Shown: in pieces, positions 44,116 through 54,393 of the stretch
Layout: each line of letters opens with the position of its first letter
How positions within the stretch are numbered: position 1 is the stretch's first letter
Source of the DNA: Desulfitobacterium chlororespirans DSM 11544
GTDB lineage: Bacteria > Bacillota > Desulfitobacteriia > Desulfitobacteriales > Desulfitobacteriaceae
Direction: 5' to 3'
Length of the DNA: 64,000 nt
Assembly: GCF_900143285.1 (NCBI RefSeq)
Contig: NZ_FRDN01000019.1
Coordinates: 27,218 to 91,217 of the forward strand
Position numbers and translations under genes: made by a program
The notes under the pieces: generated by a model
The model's database searches: none
Told to the model about the DNA's origin: nothing
The model's input: the letters and a program-made list of their open reading frames with translations, nothing else

Positions 44116-46440
44116 TTATGATGATTCCCAAAAGGCTTTCAATAGCAAAGGAATCCGGTTATTATCCTGCAACGTATGGATAGCATGCCACTCCTTAGGA
44201 AATAGCCGTCTGTAGGATAAACGGGCAAACCGTTCATCAATTAAGAGTATGGCTCCCCGATCCTGCTCGGTCCGTATCACTCTCCCACAGGCTTGGAGCA
44301 CCTTATTCATCCCGGGGTACATATAGGCAAATTCAAACCCTTGCCCATAGCGTTCCTGAAAATGAGCACGAATAATATCCCGTTCCATGCCGATCTGGGG
44401 CAGCCCTACCCCGATAATTACGGCACCGGACAAACGCTCTCCTGTAAGATCGATTCCTTCCCCAAAGATTCCCCCCAACAGGGCCAATCCCACCAGACTC
44501 TCCTGAGGATCTTCCTGAAAAGCTTCCAGGAACTCCTCCCGATCCGTCTCGGTCATTCCCATGGTTTGGGTCAAAACTTTAAATTCAGGATGGGCCTGGA
44601 GAAGCCTTTCCCGAACCTGTTCAAGATACTCATAAGAAGGAAAATAGACCATGTAATTGCCGGTTTTCCCCTGAACAAGCTGAGCTATCCCCTCGACGAT
44701 GGCGTCCAGGGATAAAGAGCGCTGGTTGTATTTGGTGGAAATCTGCTTCTGCAGCATCAGGCAAAGATTTTCGTGAGGAAAAGGAGAAGTCAGCTGCAGC
44801 TTATAAGATTCTTTCTCTCCCCCCAGAACCTGAATAAAATACTCCAGAGGGCTTAAGGTGGCCGAAAAGAAAACTGCCGCTCTCCCCTTGTTTAAAACCT
44901 GAGCCAGCTGCTGGGAGGGATCAACACAAAAAAGCTTAACACGCACGTCCTGCTCCGGGTATTGATAATAGGTAAGGTAATGCTCATCATAACTTTCAGC
45001 CGTGCGCAGGAAGGCTTGAATGTTAAAGTACAGCTCCGTTAGCTTCTCTTTCCAGGGTGGGTTTTCCTCTTTTTTGAAAAACTTCTCCGCTTCGTTCACT
45101 ACTCTCTCCAAGGAAGAGTACAGGGCCGTGGGGGCCTCTTTTTCCACTTCAAGACCTTGTTTTCTGAGCTTTAAAAAGTTCTTGTTGACCGTTTGGAGCC
45201 TTTTCCCCAGAATAGGTTCTTGATCTTCCACGAGGTTCTTCAAGTGGAGGAATTCTTCCTTGTTTAATTGGGCAGAAAACATTTCCCGGGCCCGCTCCAC
45301 CAGATTATGAGCTTCATCGATCAGAAAAGCATAATCCCCGCCTTCAAGAAAAAAGCGTTTGAGAAACACTCTTGGATCAAAGACGTAATTATAGTCGCAG
45401 ATCACCAAATCAGCCCAATTGGTAAGTTCCAGGGAAAATTCAAAGGGGCAGACAGCATGATTGCGTGCACAGCTCTCGATCTGCTCCCGATTCCAATGAT
45501 CCCTCTGAAAAATATCCTCCAGAGCCGGGCCTAACCGATCATAATATCCTTTGGCATAGCTGCAGTCTTCCGGTGTGCATTCACACTCCGGGCAAAAGCA
45601 TACTTTATCTTTAGCTGTAAGGGTGACCCACTTCAGGGACAGTCCTTGCTGCTGGAGCATGAGGAGAGAACCTTCCGCTACGGTGCGGGTGATGGTCTTA
45701 GCCGTCAGATAAAAGATCGGTGTCTCCAACCCTTCAAGGAGGCATTTTAAGGCCGGAAAAATCGTCCCCAAAGTCTTGCCGATACCTGTAGGAGCTTGCA
45801 CATAAAGCTTATGCTTTTCTTTAATCGTCTTATAGACCGCCACAACCAATTCCCGTTGACCTTTACGATAAGCAGGATAAGGGAATTCAAGCCGGGAGAT
45901 GCTTTCATTGCGCTGCTCTGTCCAAGCCGAAAGCCGCTTGGCCCAGGTGCAGTACCGTTCCACAAGATCCTTAAAGAAGAACTCCAATTCCTCTCTGCTC
46001 AAGGACTTTCTGAATTCTTTAAGTTCATGAGTCTCCAACTGTATATAGGTTAATTGAACCTGCACCTGAGCCAGATCTTCCTGATTTGCCACTATATAAG
46101 CATAGCACTGAGCTTGCGCCCAGTGCAAATTGTTATAGGATTCGTCGATCAAGTCCAATTCCAGGGATGTGGATTTTATCTCTTCGATGACAACTCCCGA
46201 TTCATTTCTGAACATCCCGTCTGCCCGCCCATGGATTTCTAAGCTGAAACCATCCTGATAAGCCGTCGTCCGCAGCGTCACTTCAGGCTGGTAATCTGCT
46301 CCCCGCTCTTTTTGCAGGTACTGATGGGCATAGATCCCTTCCGCCATTCTGGATCCACTCATGAAGCCCATCTGCAAATCACCCTGACGCAAGACAAACT
46401 CGACCAGGGTCCGCACAGAAACCCGTAGTTTTTTATCCAA
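44116..46440 (-). CDS. XPD/DinG-like iron-sulphur helicase with N-terminal nuclease-like domain
   Basis: A 774-residue superfamily 2 helicase: motif I QAPTGIGKTLGTIFPALK, cysteine cluster CFCPECECTPEDCSYAKGYYDRL for the 4Fe-4S site, motif II FLIDEAHNLVERAR, and C-terminal motifs MVYFPSYEYLEQV, GGIFGEGIDL, QACGRVIRTEQDRGA. The first 180 residues carry GRADGMF then VVIEEIKST, a PD-(D/E)xK pattern seen in Cas4/RecB nucleases. Probably acts in DNA repair; nuclease activity is untested. Confidence 0.88.
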   Translation of the reverse strand: MDKKLRVSVRTLVEFVLRQGDLQMGFMSGSRMAEGIYAHQYLQKERGADYQPEVTLRTTAYQDGFSLEIHGRADGMFRNESGVVIEEIKSTSLELDLIDESYNNLHWAQAQCYAYIVANQEDLAQVQVQLTYIQLETHELKEFRKSLSREELEFFFKDLVERYCTWAKRLSAWTEQRNESISRLEFPYPAYRKGQRELVVAVYKTIKEKHKLYVQAPTGIGKTLGTIFPALKCLLEGLETPIFYLTAKTITRTVAEGSLLMLQQQGLSLKWVTLTAKDKVCFCPECECTPEDCSYAKGYYDRLGPALEDIFQRDHWNREQIESCARNHAVCPFEFSLELTNWADLVICDYNYVFDPRVFLKRFFLEGGDYAFLIDEAHNLVERAREMFSAQLNKEEFLHLKNLVEDQEPILGKRLQTVNKNFLKLRKQGLEVEKEAPTALYSSLERVVNEAEKFFKKEENPPWKEKLTELYFNIQAFLRTAESYDEHYLTYYQYPEQDVRVKLFCVDPSQQLAQVLNKGRAAVFFSATLSPLEYFIQVLGGEKESYKLQLTSPFPHENLCLMLQKQISTKYNQRSLSLDAIVEGIAQLVQGKTGNYMVYFPSYEYLEQVRERLLQAHPEFKVLTQTMGMTETDREEFLEAFQEDPQESLVGLALLGGIFGEGIDLTGERLSGAVIIGVGLPQIGMERDIIRAHFQERYGQGFEFAYMYPGMNKVLQACGRVIRTEQDRGAILLIDERFARLSYRRLFPKEWHAIHTLQDNNRIPLLLKAFWESS

Positions 46441-46456
46441 GACTCCCTACTCCTGA

Positions 46457-47746
46457 CTATGCTAAATCTTTCGCTCCCTGATAAATCAACTTAAACAATT
46501 CTTCCAAATCTTCTTCTTCCACACAGGAGAACGCCACCCGGATATCGGACTCACCCAAAGCGATGACACCCACTCCATAGTTATGCAGTAAATGCAGACG
46601 CAATTCCTCTGCCTTCACTCCTTTAAGCTTCAGGCACATAAAATAACCGGAGTTAAAAGGATAATAGTCCCAAAGCTCCTGATAATCGCCCCGGTTCAAG
46701 ATCTCTTTGACCTTTAACGCCCGGCCTTCCATAATCTTGTACTTCTCCTCTTTTTGCTTCTCAAAATCAGGGGATGCCAAGGCATGAAGGACGAAGGTTT
46801 GGGCAGGGTGGGAGGCATTGGAGATCGTGCTGCGGATGATGGCCTTGGTTTTATTCTCCAGAACATCGCAAACCACTGAGCTGGCATCCCCAAAGGTGAT
46901 GAACCCAATCCGAAATCCCCATACATACTCTTCCTTGGTTGGACCATCCACCTTAACGGCCAGAATGCGGGGGTGGATATTGGCAAGCCGTCCAAAGAGA
47001 GATTCTTTGATGGAATCCTCGTAGAAAAGCCCAAAATAAGCATCATCGACTATAACCGCCACATTGATTCCCTGCTCCGCCACCTCCAGCAACGCCTCCA
47101 CAATGGCCTGAGCCTCTTTCTCAACAGGCGTATAACCGGTTGGGTTATTCGGGAAATTAAGCAGCAGCACCGCTTTGCCTTGTGCTTTTTGGGCCAGAAG
47201 AGCTTCTTTCATCCCTTGGGTATTGAATTCATCTTTCTCCGTGAAAAAGGTGAAGTTCCGCATTTCAGCATTTCTGCGGGTTCCAAAAATCATCGTGTAA
47301 TTGCCCCAGAGTTTATCAGGAAGCACTAAGACATCCTGAGGATTTAAAAACAGATCCGCTGCAATACTTAACCCATGGGTTAAGGCGTTGGTCACAATAG
47401 GCTGGCTCATGGTCTTACCCTGCAAAGAAGGATTGTCCTTAAGCAGTTTTTCTCTCCAGACAGCCCTGATCTTGGCTTTCCCCGCCGGAGGTGCATAAGT
47501 ATAGATGTCTTGAGGGTTATACTGGGACAAGGTTTCTTGGATAACCGGCAAAAACATGGGCTGCCCTTTTTCCGTAGCCATACCTATTGTGGCATTAAAG
47601 CGATAAGCCTTTTCCGTAGCCTCATCCGTCTGGGTCAATATCCCCTTGGGATAGTATAAATTCCTCCCTAAATCTGAAAGCAGTTCGTACACATGGGGGT
47701 TTTCCGCTCTTATCTGATCGTTGAGCTCCCTGGCAATATTATGCAT
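46457..47746 (-). CDS. Class I/II PLP-dependent aminotransferase
   Basis: A 429-residue aminotransferase: AGKAKIRAVWREKLL, LLNFPNNPTGYTPVEKEA (NPTG), VIVDDAYFGLFYED (aspartate on the PLP nitrogen) and VKVDGPTKEEYVWGFRIGF with the probable Schiff-base lysine. Longer than most by an extended N-terminus. Substrate unknown. Confidence 0.88.
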   Translation of the reverse strand: MHNIARELNDQIRAENPHVYELLSDLGRNLYYPKGILTQTDEATEKAYRFNATIGMATEKGQPMFLPVIQETLSQYNPQDIYTYAPPAGKAKIRAVWREKLLKDNPSLQGKTMSQPIVTNALTHGLSIAADLFLNPQDVLVLPDKLWGNYTMIFGTRRNAEMRNFTFFTEKDEFNTQGMKEALLAQKAQGKAVLLLNFPNNPTGYTPVEKEAQAIVEALLEVAEQGINVAVIVDDAYFGLFYEDSIKESLFGRLANIHPRILAVKVDGPTKEEYVWGFRIGFITFGDASSVVCDVLENKTKAIIRSTISNASHPAQTFVLHALASPDFEKQKEEKYKIMEGRALKVKEILNRGDYQELWDYYPFNSGYFMCLKLKGVKAEELRLHLLHNYGVGVIALGESDIRVAFSCVEEEDLEELFKLIYQGAKDLA

Positions 47747-47938
47747 GAGTGTTCTTCCTTTCCCATCGGTGAATCCTTAGCCGGATCTAATGCTATATGT
47801 TATGCAGCCAAAACCTGTTCTCCTAAAAAATTTATAATTTCTCAAAGATTTATTATGATTCGCTGTAAGGTCAACAAGTTCCTTCCTTTCGACACGAGTA
47901 TATAGAATACATGAGCAATGCAGGCGGTGCAAAGATAA

Positions 47939-47962
47939 TGACGGCTGCCTCACGGCAACCGT
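47939..47962 (-). terminator. Hairpin after the Toprim gene
   Basis: GACGG-TGCC/GGCA-CCGTC stem with one mismatch; only a weak T-rich tail follows on the minus strand, 6 bp past the stop at 47968. Confidence 0.4.
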
Positions 47963-47967
47963 CAACC

Positions 47968-48315
47968 TTAAAAGAGCTCTTCTTCCGGGAGGATTTCCTT
48001 GACCTCAAAATGTGCATGGTCTAAAACCTGAGCCAGCACATCGAGAGGAGTCGTTGCCACTTCACGATACATGCGATGGGTATATAAGTGATGAATATTC
48101 GGAAGTGCCTGATTGAGGCTTTTGCGGATTTTCTCTCCGGAATTATCAGCATCGACCAACAAATACACCTCTGAATCCTCAAGTTGGGTCGCCCACTCTT
48201 CAGTTTTTTCATAACTGATCGTCCCATAACTGCACAGTATCTCAACAGGCTCGGCCAATACTTCCTGAAGCCGTTCCTTATCGGTTTTTCCTTCAACAAT
48301 AATAACTTTTGCCAC
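47968..48315 (-). CDS. Toprim-domain protein related to RNase M5
   Basis: A 115-residue protein with the Toprim motifs KVIIVEGKTDKERL (catalytic Glu) and YLLVDADNSGEK (DxD), as in RNase M5/RnmV, OLD nucleases and small primase-like proteins. Shorter than true RNase M5 (about 185). GTG start with GAGGG upstream. Confidence 0.82.
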   Translation of the reverse strand: MAKVIIVEGKTDKERLQEVLAEPVEILCSYGTISYEKTEEWATQLEDSEVYLLVDADNSGEKIRKSLNQALPNIHHLYTHRMYREVATTPLDVLAQVLDHAHFEVKEILPEEELF

Positions 48316-48424
48316 AGCTTTACCCTCAGCTCATTCGTTTGCTGGTCTTTACCTTCGATCTTCAGCATAATTTTTCTTTCATGAAATAGCCTTTACGAAC
48401 ACCCTGGGATTTATGCGTTTGCCA

Positions 48425-49057
48425 CTAGATGATAATTTTTGAATTCTTCTGAGGAGCTGCCTCAGCAATTCTTTTTTCTTCAGAACCATGAGCCTGCTCA
48501 CCGGTCTTAACCATCCATCCTTCACTCATCATCCTGGCCATGACTTGTGCGGCATTAATAGCATCATCCAAGGCTGAATGGAGTATCCCAATTTGCTCAA
48601 TGGCATTTTCTTCAATGGCCTTCTTCAGAGAAATCAAATGGTCCAGGGAACGGTAATGCTTATACTGCTCCGCTAAATCAATATAGTGCTCCCAGATAAA
48701 GGGGTACTTTAAACCATACTTTTCACATACATTACCCAGAATCTTACGATCCGCGTCTCCCCAAGCCACTATATAGGCTTCCGGATGGGCTAATTTCTGC
48801 AGATGCTGAATTGCTTCTTCCAGGAGAATGCCCTGATCCACATCTTCCTGACGAATCCCGGTAATCCCATAGCTTTCTTCAGCTAAACGCGGCCAAAAAC
48901 GAGGCTTTACAAAGGCATTAAAGGTTTTATCCAATGCTAATTTGCCGTTAGGATCAAGGACGGTGGCCCCTACTTCGATGATTTCTGGAAACCAGGCTCT
49001 GGGTTTACCATAACTTTGGGGAACTGAAAACTCAAAATCCACAACTAAAAAGTCCAT
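48425..49057 (-). CDS. KapD-like DEDDh exonuclease
   Basis: A 210-residue 3'-5' exonuclease: VVDFEFS (D and E), VAWGDADRKIL (D), HSALDDAINAAQ (H and D). Length and the opening MDFLVVDFEFSVP...PEIIEVG match Bacillus KapD, named as an inhibitor of the KinA route to sporulation; the family also includes ERI1-like RNA exonucleases. Start at 49057 behind GGAGG; the frame to 49096 is open but lacks a site. Confidence 0.88.
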   Translation of the reverse strand: MDFLVVDFEFSVPQSYGKPRAWFPEIIEVGATVLDPNGKLALDKTFNAFVKPRFWPRLAEESYGITGIRQEDVDQGILLEEAIQHLQKLAHPEAYIVAWGDADRKILGNVCEKYGLKYPFIWEHYIDLAEQYKHYRSLDHLISLKKAIEENAIEQIGILHSALDDAINAAQVMARMMSEGWMVKTGEQAHGSEEKRIAEAAPQKNSKIII

Positions 49058-49163
49058 CTTCCAACCTCCACTCCTCGACCCGCTTACGCGGGTCATCCCT
49101 TAACTTTAAGTATATAGGAAACTTGCTTTAGGTGAAAGTATGTTCACCTGATGCTTAGTTGAC

Positions 49164-50387
49164 TTATCCGCCACCCACTTCATTTATTTTTTCAATTCGT
49201 GTTAATACCGAAGGATGAGTATAGCTGAACCATTCGATAAACCTGGGTGGGGATAAATCGGAACGGTTCTTCAAAGCCAGATTTATCTGCAATTGAATCG
49301 CCCCTTGAGTGTTCCCGGTCAGTAAGACAGAGGTCTGATCCGCTTCGATCTCCATTTGGCGGGAGATGGAGTTTTGCAGAGGAGCACTCACAAAGCTCAC
49401 TAATACTACAAATAATAGAAAAACCGCCCACACCAAAGGGGGTACATGATGTCTGGACATTTCCCGCCGGAGAACCAGGTACGCTCCTCCCCAGACTAAG
49501 AAGCTTCCCAAAGTCCCTAAAAAGAGTCCCCGGGCAATATGTCCTTTTTGCCAGTGAGCCATTTCATGAGCAATAACCGCTTTAACTTCCTCCAGAGAGT
49601 ACTGATTAAGAAGATTATCATAGAGGACGATCCGTTTTGTCTCCCCGACTCCGGCAAAATAAGCATTAGCCTTCGTTGTCCTGATACTGGCATCCATCAC
49701 AAGCATCTCATCAAGTGCCAGATCAGCCTTATTGGCCAGCTCATTGACCATGGAGATGATTTCCGGGCTGGCCACAGGTTGAAAGTGATTGAATAAAGGT
49801 GCCACAAGAACAGGCCATAGCAGGCTTTGTATAACCAACCAAAGGGAAAAAAACATTCCACAGATCATCCACCAGGTTTTAGGCCAAAGCCGAAAGGCCA
49901 AAAACAGTAAACAAACGCCTATCCCACCCATCACCAGGTCCAGCAGGGACTCTTTAAGAAAATCCCCCCACCAGGACAGGAAGGTTTGAGTAGAAAAACC
50001 CCAAAGCTGCTGCCAATAAAAGCCGCTGAAAAAAGTAAAAGGCAGACGGATCAGGGTAAGCAGCAGCCAAATCACGAGATAAAAAGCAAGGTATCCTAAC
50101 CATTTACGCCCTTGAGCCCACTGTTCGCAAGCCCGGGAAAGCCTGCGTCCCCGACCCGAGGCCAGAATCCAAATTAAGAAGAGGACCTGAAACATAAAGT
50201 TTAGAATATAGGAAATTCTTATCCCTTTGCTGTAATCTCGGCCTTGCTGGATTTGTTCCATGCCAAAAAGCTGGACAGCCTCAGGTCGTATCGAACCTGG
50301 AAAGAGGGCATACCATAAATAAACGAGACTAAAAAGAAGGGTTAAGGCAATCAAGGGGATCCATATCATAGCGCTCCGGTTTTTCAA
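49164..50387 (-). CDS. M48 (Ste24/CAAX prenyl protease-like) metallopeptidase
   Basis: A 407-residue membrane zinc peptidase: about five or six helices, a zinc motif HEMAHWQKGH, the downstream EIEADQTS glutamate, and TTKANAYFAGVGETKRIVLYDNLL before it. Members trim membrane proteins in quality control; prenylation is not expected in this organism. Confidence 0.9.
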   Translation of the reverse strand: MKNRSAMIWIPLIALTLLFSLVYLWYALFPGSIRPEAVQLFGMEQIQQGRDYSKGIRISYILNFMFQVLFLIWILASGRGRRLSRACEQWAQGRKWLGYLAFYLVIWLLLTLIRLPFTFFSGFYWQQLWGFSTQTFLSWWGDFLKESLLDLVMGGIGVCLLFLAFRLWPKTWWMICGMFFSLWLVIQSLLWPVLVAPLFNHFQPVASPEIISMVNELANKADLALDEMLVMDASIRTTKANAYFAGVGETKRIVLYDNLLNQYSLEEVKAVIAHEMAHWQKGHIARGLFLGTLGSFLVWGGAYLVLRREMSRHHVPPLVWAVFLLFVVLVSFVSAPLQNSISRQMEIEADQTSVLLTGNTQGAIQLQINLALKNRSDLSPPRFIEWFSYTHPSVLTRIEKINEVGGG

Positions 50388-50487
50388 AAACTAACCCCTC
50401 CTCGATATTTAAACTAGGGTACACAGAATGGCCATTCATAAAGATATACTTTTAATATATGTATCCTCGTCTCAATTTATGGCTTCC

Positions 50488-50934
50488 TTACAAATTCTGT
50501 CTTAGCACGAAATAAAGACCACTCAGCATCAGTATAACACCCAATACCCGGGAGAAGTCCAGAGGGGTTCTCCCCACTCCCAGCAGACCGAAATGATCAA
50601 TGGTTAACCCTACCAGAATCTGACCGACAACAGCGGCAGTCAGAGTTCCCGCTACGCCTATTTTTTGCACCGATAAAATGGAGCATGTAACACCAACGGC
50701 ACCCAGTGCTCCGCCAATGAGCCATGGTTTTGGAACATGGGTTACTTGGCTAAGATTACCCTTACCAAAAAACAATACCGCCAAGGATAAACAGAGCAAG
50801 CCTACTGCAAAAGAGATCAGTGCTCCTTCAATTCCTCCGACTCGTTTTCCTAAAGCTCCATTAATAGGGGTCTGAATCCCCATCACCATCCCACCGCAAA
50901 GGGCGACCAAAACAAATAGTCCTTTCATGAACAC
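50488..50934 (-). CDS. EamA-like/DUF606 small transporter
   Basis: A 148-residue membrane protein with about five helices and the DUF606 pattern MGIQTPINGALGKRVGG ... LIGGALGAVGVTCSI ... VGQILVGLTIDHFGLLG. YdcZ-like. Substrate unknown. Confidence 0.85.
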   Translation of the reverse strand: MFMKGLFVLVALCGGMVMGIQTPINGALGKRVGGIEGALISFAVGLLCLSLAVLFFGKGNLSQVTHVPKPWLIGGALGAVGVTCSILSVQKIGVAGTLTAAVVGQILVGLTIDHFGLLGVGRTPLDFSRVLGVILMLSGLYFVLRQNL

Positions 50935-51019
50935 TCCTCTTCCTTCTGCCAGCTTGAATCATTCATTACCCAATGGTTTTATTATACCGTAAATCCTCAA
51001 AAAATGACTCTCTTATATG

Positions 51020-51056
51020 TCAAAAAGCTCGCCTATGCATAAGGCAAGCTTTTTGA
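51020..51056 (-). terminator. Terminator of the DUF1540 gene
   Basis: Minus-strand hairpin with AAAAAGCT/AGCTTTTT outer arms and GCCT/AGGC inner pairing, ending in TTTTTG, 30 bp past the stop at 51087. Confidence 0.65.
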
Positions 51057-51086
51057 CAGTAAAGGAAGAGAAAGCCTCTCTTTTCT

Positions 51087-51452
51087 TTAACTCATTTTAG
51101 GGTAGAACGTTTGACATTCTGTTTCTTCTGCCGTATGGGAAACCTCATTGCGAATCTCAACTTGGTCAGCATGGCAGTATCGCTGGTCGTTATAGGTACA
51201 GTTCACCGCATTGCAACGAATCTTGGGATCCATGATCGGCTCCGCTGATACCGCCTGCTTTAAGGTTCCACTGTAATTCATATTTCCCAGAGAAGAGACA
51301 AAGTTACCAAGGCTTTTCGAGTTGAAGGTTCCACAAAACGTAGCGTCTCCACCCGTGGTCTCCCCTCCTTGCACCTCGATCTCCTCAGCCGAACACAGAT
51401 GACTACGGTTATACACACAATTGACGGCATCACATTTTAACTGAATGCTCAT
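51087..51452 (-). CDS. Two-repeat DUF1540 cysteine protein
   Basis: A 121-residue protein with two DUF1540 units, each with four cysteines: CDAVNCVYNRSHLCSAEEIEVQ ... TFCGTF and CNAVNCTYNDQRYCHADQVEIRN ... TECQTFYP. The repeats are found in spore-formers; a metal-binding role is plausible. Function unknown. Ribosome site GGAAGGAG. Confidence 0.85.
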   Translation of the reverse strand: MSIQLKCDAVNCVYNRSHLCSAEEIEVQGGETTGGDATFCGTFNSKSLGNFVSSLGNMNYSGTLKQAVSAEPIMDPKIRCNAVNCTYNDQRYCHADQVEIRNEVSHTAEETECQTFYPKMS

Positions 51453-51540
51453 AATCCTTACTCCTTCCTAATATCGGTCTGTAATGAATTATCCTTAGTA
51501 TTACCTGTCGCTTTCTCTTTATCCCTAAATACAACAAACA

Positions 51541-51576
51541 AAAAGGAAGACTCCTTTTTAAGAGCCTTCCTTTTGA
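51541..51576 (-). terminator. Terminator of ftsK/spoIIIE
   Basis: Minus-strand hairpin AAAAGGAAG/CTTCCTTTT (inner pairs to GAGTC/AGAGCC) with T-rich tail, about 30 bp past the stop at 51603. Confidence 0.6.
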
Positions 51577-51602
51577 TCAGTTAACATTTTTAACGATTAG
51601 AA

Positions 51603-54251
51603 TCAACCAAAGCGTTCTTCAAATTCATCCATTGTCAAGAGGATTTGGCGGGGCTTACTGCCTTCATATCCTCCCACTACCCCATGCTCCTCGAGCAAAT
51701 CAATCAAACGGGCAGCGCGTGCATAGCCCAGTTTTAATTTTCTTTGCAAATAGGAGACGGAAGCCATGCCTGTGGTAATGATCAAATGGCCTGCCTCCAT
51801 AAAAAGCTCATCATCCGGTCCGACACCTTCACTTTTTCCCGACGAGCCCGCGTTCAAAAATCCTTCCGGATCCAGATACTCAGGTGACCCTTGGGCTTTC
51901 CAGTGTGTTATCACTTTCTGAACTTCATCGTCGGCAACCATACAGCCTTGAACCCGCATTGGCTTATTCATACCTTGGGGCGAATAGAGCATATCTCCTC
52001 TTCCCAAGAGTTTTTCGGCTCCGGTAGAATCAAGGATGGTTCTGGAGTCAATCTGTGAACTTACGGCAAAGGAAATCCGGCTGGGAATATTAGCCTTAAT
52101 CACCCCGGTGATAACATCCACTGAAGGTCTTTGGGTGGCGATGACCAAATGGATTCCGGCAGCTCTGGCCATCTGTGCCAGGCGGCAAATGGCTTCTTCC
52201 ACCTCATCGGCTGCTACCATCATTAAATCTGCCAATTCATCAATAATAACCACAATCAAAGGCATAGCCGGGGCAAGAGGCTCAGCTTTGGCCCCGTTTT
52301 CCTGCCCAGCCTCCGCCGCCTTCATTTGATTATACCGTTCAATATCCCGTACACCGGAAGCGGCAAACAATTCATAGCGGGTTTCCATTTCCTTGACCAC
52401 CCATTTCAGGGCGGCAGAGGCTTTTTTAGGGTCTGTCACCACAGGGGCCAAAAGGTGGGGAATTCCATTATAAAGGCTCAATTCCACCATTTTGGGATCC
52501 ACCATCAGGAATTTGACCTCATCGGGACGGGTATTAAAGAGCAGTGAATTGATGATAGCGGTAATACACACGCTCTTTCCTGAACCCGTGGCTCCGGCTA
52601 CCAGCAAATGAGGCATCTTAGCTAAATTGGCCACAATGGATTGATTACCAATATCTTTTCCTAAAGCAATCCGCAGCTTAGCTGACCCTTCCTTAAATTC
52701 CGGCGTCTCCAGAACTTCACGGAAAGGCACAGCTCTTGGGTGCTTATTGGGCACTTCAATGCCAATAGCGGATTTGCCGGGAATCGGCGCTTCAATGCGC
52801 ACGTCCCGGGCAGCTAACCCCAAAGCGATATCATCTGCTAAATTGACAATGCGGCTGATCTTAACCCCAGGAGCAGGAGCCAGCTCATAACGAGTGATCA
52901 CCGGACCCCGGGCTACGCGGATGACCTTAGCCTGAACCCCGAAATCTTCCAACACCTTCTCCAGATGTTTTTGGGTATCCTGGTCATGAACCACTGTGAC
53001 CTGAGGAAGCGGATCCAGTAATTCAAAGGAAGGCAAACTCCAGGCCTTGGCCTTCTTCAACGCCTCCATGGTCTTTATCTTCGGTTCAATAGCCTTATCG
53101 TCTTCATTCTCCCCATGAAAATTAACTGCTTTGCCTTCCGGGTTGCTTGCAGACGCTTGTTCTTCAATCTTCTGCTCAAATCGTGAGGCAAGGTCTTCCT
53201 GAATCCTAAGTTCTTCTCTTGAAATAGGTTCTTCTTTAGAAAGGAGAGATGCCTCAGAAAGCGTCGCTTCTTCATAGGCGGGGGCTTTCTCTAAGGGTTC
53301 AAGATCAATTTTCTTCACGCTTTCTTTCTTGACCAAACTGGGGGCAATACTGCGCACCAATCCCGAGCCCGAAAACGGATCTTCGGTAGTTCCTGAGAAA
53401 GACTCCATCTTTTCCTGCAGAACTTTGGGGTTTTCCTTTTTGTGAGCTGCTTCGCTCCATGGCTCTTCCCGAGAAGACTCCAAATTATAGGCAGGAGTCT
53501 GCAAGGGCTTGCCAAGTAAAGCTGCACGTTCTTCGGGAGAAATCCCTTGGGGCATTCTCCGCTCGTTCTTTAGCAACTGGGCCACTTGTCCCGGATAGCG
53601 ATCATGCTCCAAGCCGGTAATGTCCGATTTTTCCCACTGGCGTTTACTGGGCAAAGCAGGCTCAGTATTCCTTATTTCTTCCTCTATTTCGGAACTTACC
53701 TCATCAAAATAACTCGAGAATCCCTGCAGTGTTGTCAGCCGGGTTCCAATGGGTTTAAAGGAAATATCCTTACCTTCTGTGAAATATGTATCAAAGTCCC
53801 GGCCCAGGTCATCAAGCTCTGCCAAAGGCTCCATGGGCTTCATCTCTAAATCTGTGGAGAAATATTCTTTAAATCCTTTTAAGGAGACGAGCTTCCCTTT
53901 TGGCAGCTCGATACCTTGAGGAAAGAAAGTTTCCTCCCCGCGCTCTTCTTGAAGATTTGTCCTTTTCACCTTTTCCCTGGTTTTCCCCCGGGGATAAGAC
54001 TGTTTTCCCTTTGGCCTGGCTCCCTGCTTCTGCCCCCAAAGTGCCGATGCCCATACACCAATGGCCAACACAAAAAAGACCAAGGGAGCAAGCCAAACCT
54101 TTTCCCCAAGAGGATATTTCATCGAATTATAAAGGCCCTTACCGACTGCAGTGAAACCTAGTTCCCCCAGCAGCGCTAAGAATCCTAATATTGCCAATAC
54201 TATAGCAATCCCTTGCCGGACAGGCAGGGTTTTTCTTTTCCTTTTCGACAC
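51603..54251 (-). CDS. ftsK: FtsK/SpoIIIE-type DNA translocase
   Basis: An 882-residue translocase: only two clear N-terminal membrane helices (about 13-33 and 50-70), a long charged linker to about residue 385, then the motor with Walker [14 protein letters not shown], Walker [29 protein letters not shown], and a C-terminal gamma winged helix ([24 protein letters not shown]). Moves chromosome into the daughter cell or forespore. SpoIIIE and FtsK usually have four or five membrane helices, so the anchor is short here. GTG start, GGAGG upstream. Confidence 0.93.
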   Translation of the reverse strand: MSKRKRKTLPVRQGIAIVLAILGFLALLGELGFTAVGKGLYNSMKYPLGEKVWLAPLVFFVLAIGVWASALWGQKQGARPKGKQSYPRGKTREKVKRTNLQEERGEETFFPQGIELPKGKLVSLKGFKEYFSTDLEMKPMEPLAELDDLGRDFDTYFTEGKDISFKPIGTRLTTLQGFSSYFDEVSSEIEEEIRNTEPALPSKRQWEKSDITGLEHDRYPGQVAQLLKNERRMPQGISPEERAALLGKPLQTPAYNLESSREEPWSEAAHKKENPKVLQEKMESFSGTTEDPFSGSGLVRSIAPSLVKKESVKKIDLEPLEKAPAYEEATLSEASLLSKEEPISREELRIQEDLASRFEQKIEEQASASNPEGKAVNFHGENEDDKAIEPKIKTMEALKKAKAWSLPSFELLDPLPQVTVVHDQDTQKHLEKVLEDFGVQAKVIRVARGPVITRYELAPAPGVKISRIVNLADDIALGLAARDVRIEAPIPGKSAIGIEVPNKHPRAVPFREVLETPEFKEGSAKLRIALGKDIGNQSIVANLAKMPHLLVAGATGSGKSVCITAIINSLLFNTRPDEVKFLMVDPKMVELSLYNGIPHLLAPVVTDPKKASAALKWVVKEMETRYELFAASGVRDIERYNQMKAAEAGQENGAKAEPLAPAMPLIVVIIDELADLMMVAADEVEEAICRLAQMARAAGIHLVIATQRPSVDVITGVIKANIPSRISFAVSSQIDSRTILDSTGAEKLLGRGDMLYSPQGMNKPMRVQGCMVADDEVQKVITHWKAQGSPEYLDPEGFLNAGSSGKSEGVGPDDELFMEAGHLIITTGMASVSYLQRKLKLGYARAARLIDLLEEHGVVGGYEGSKPRQILLTMDEFEERFG

Positions 54252-54393
54252 AGTCCCACCTCCACCATCTCTAATTATCCTTTATGTCTAAAATATAGTC
54301 AAAGAGTTTTTTCCTTCGGCTAAAAACTCCTGACATGTGTATAAAAAAACACAGACTCTTCCACGCCGGAAAGCCTGTGCTCCTTATATCTAT

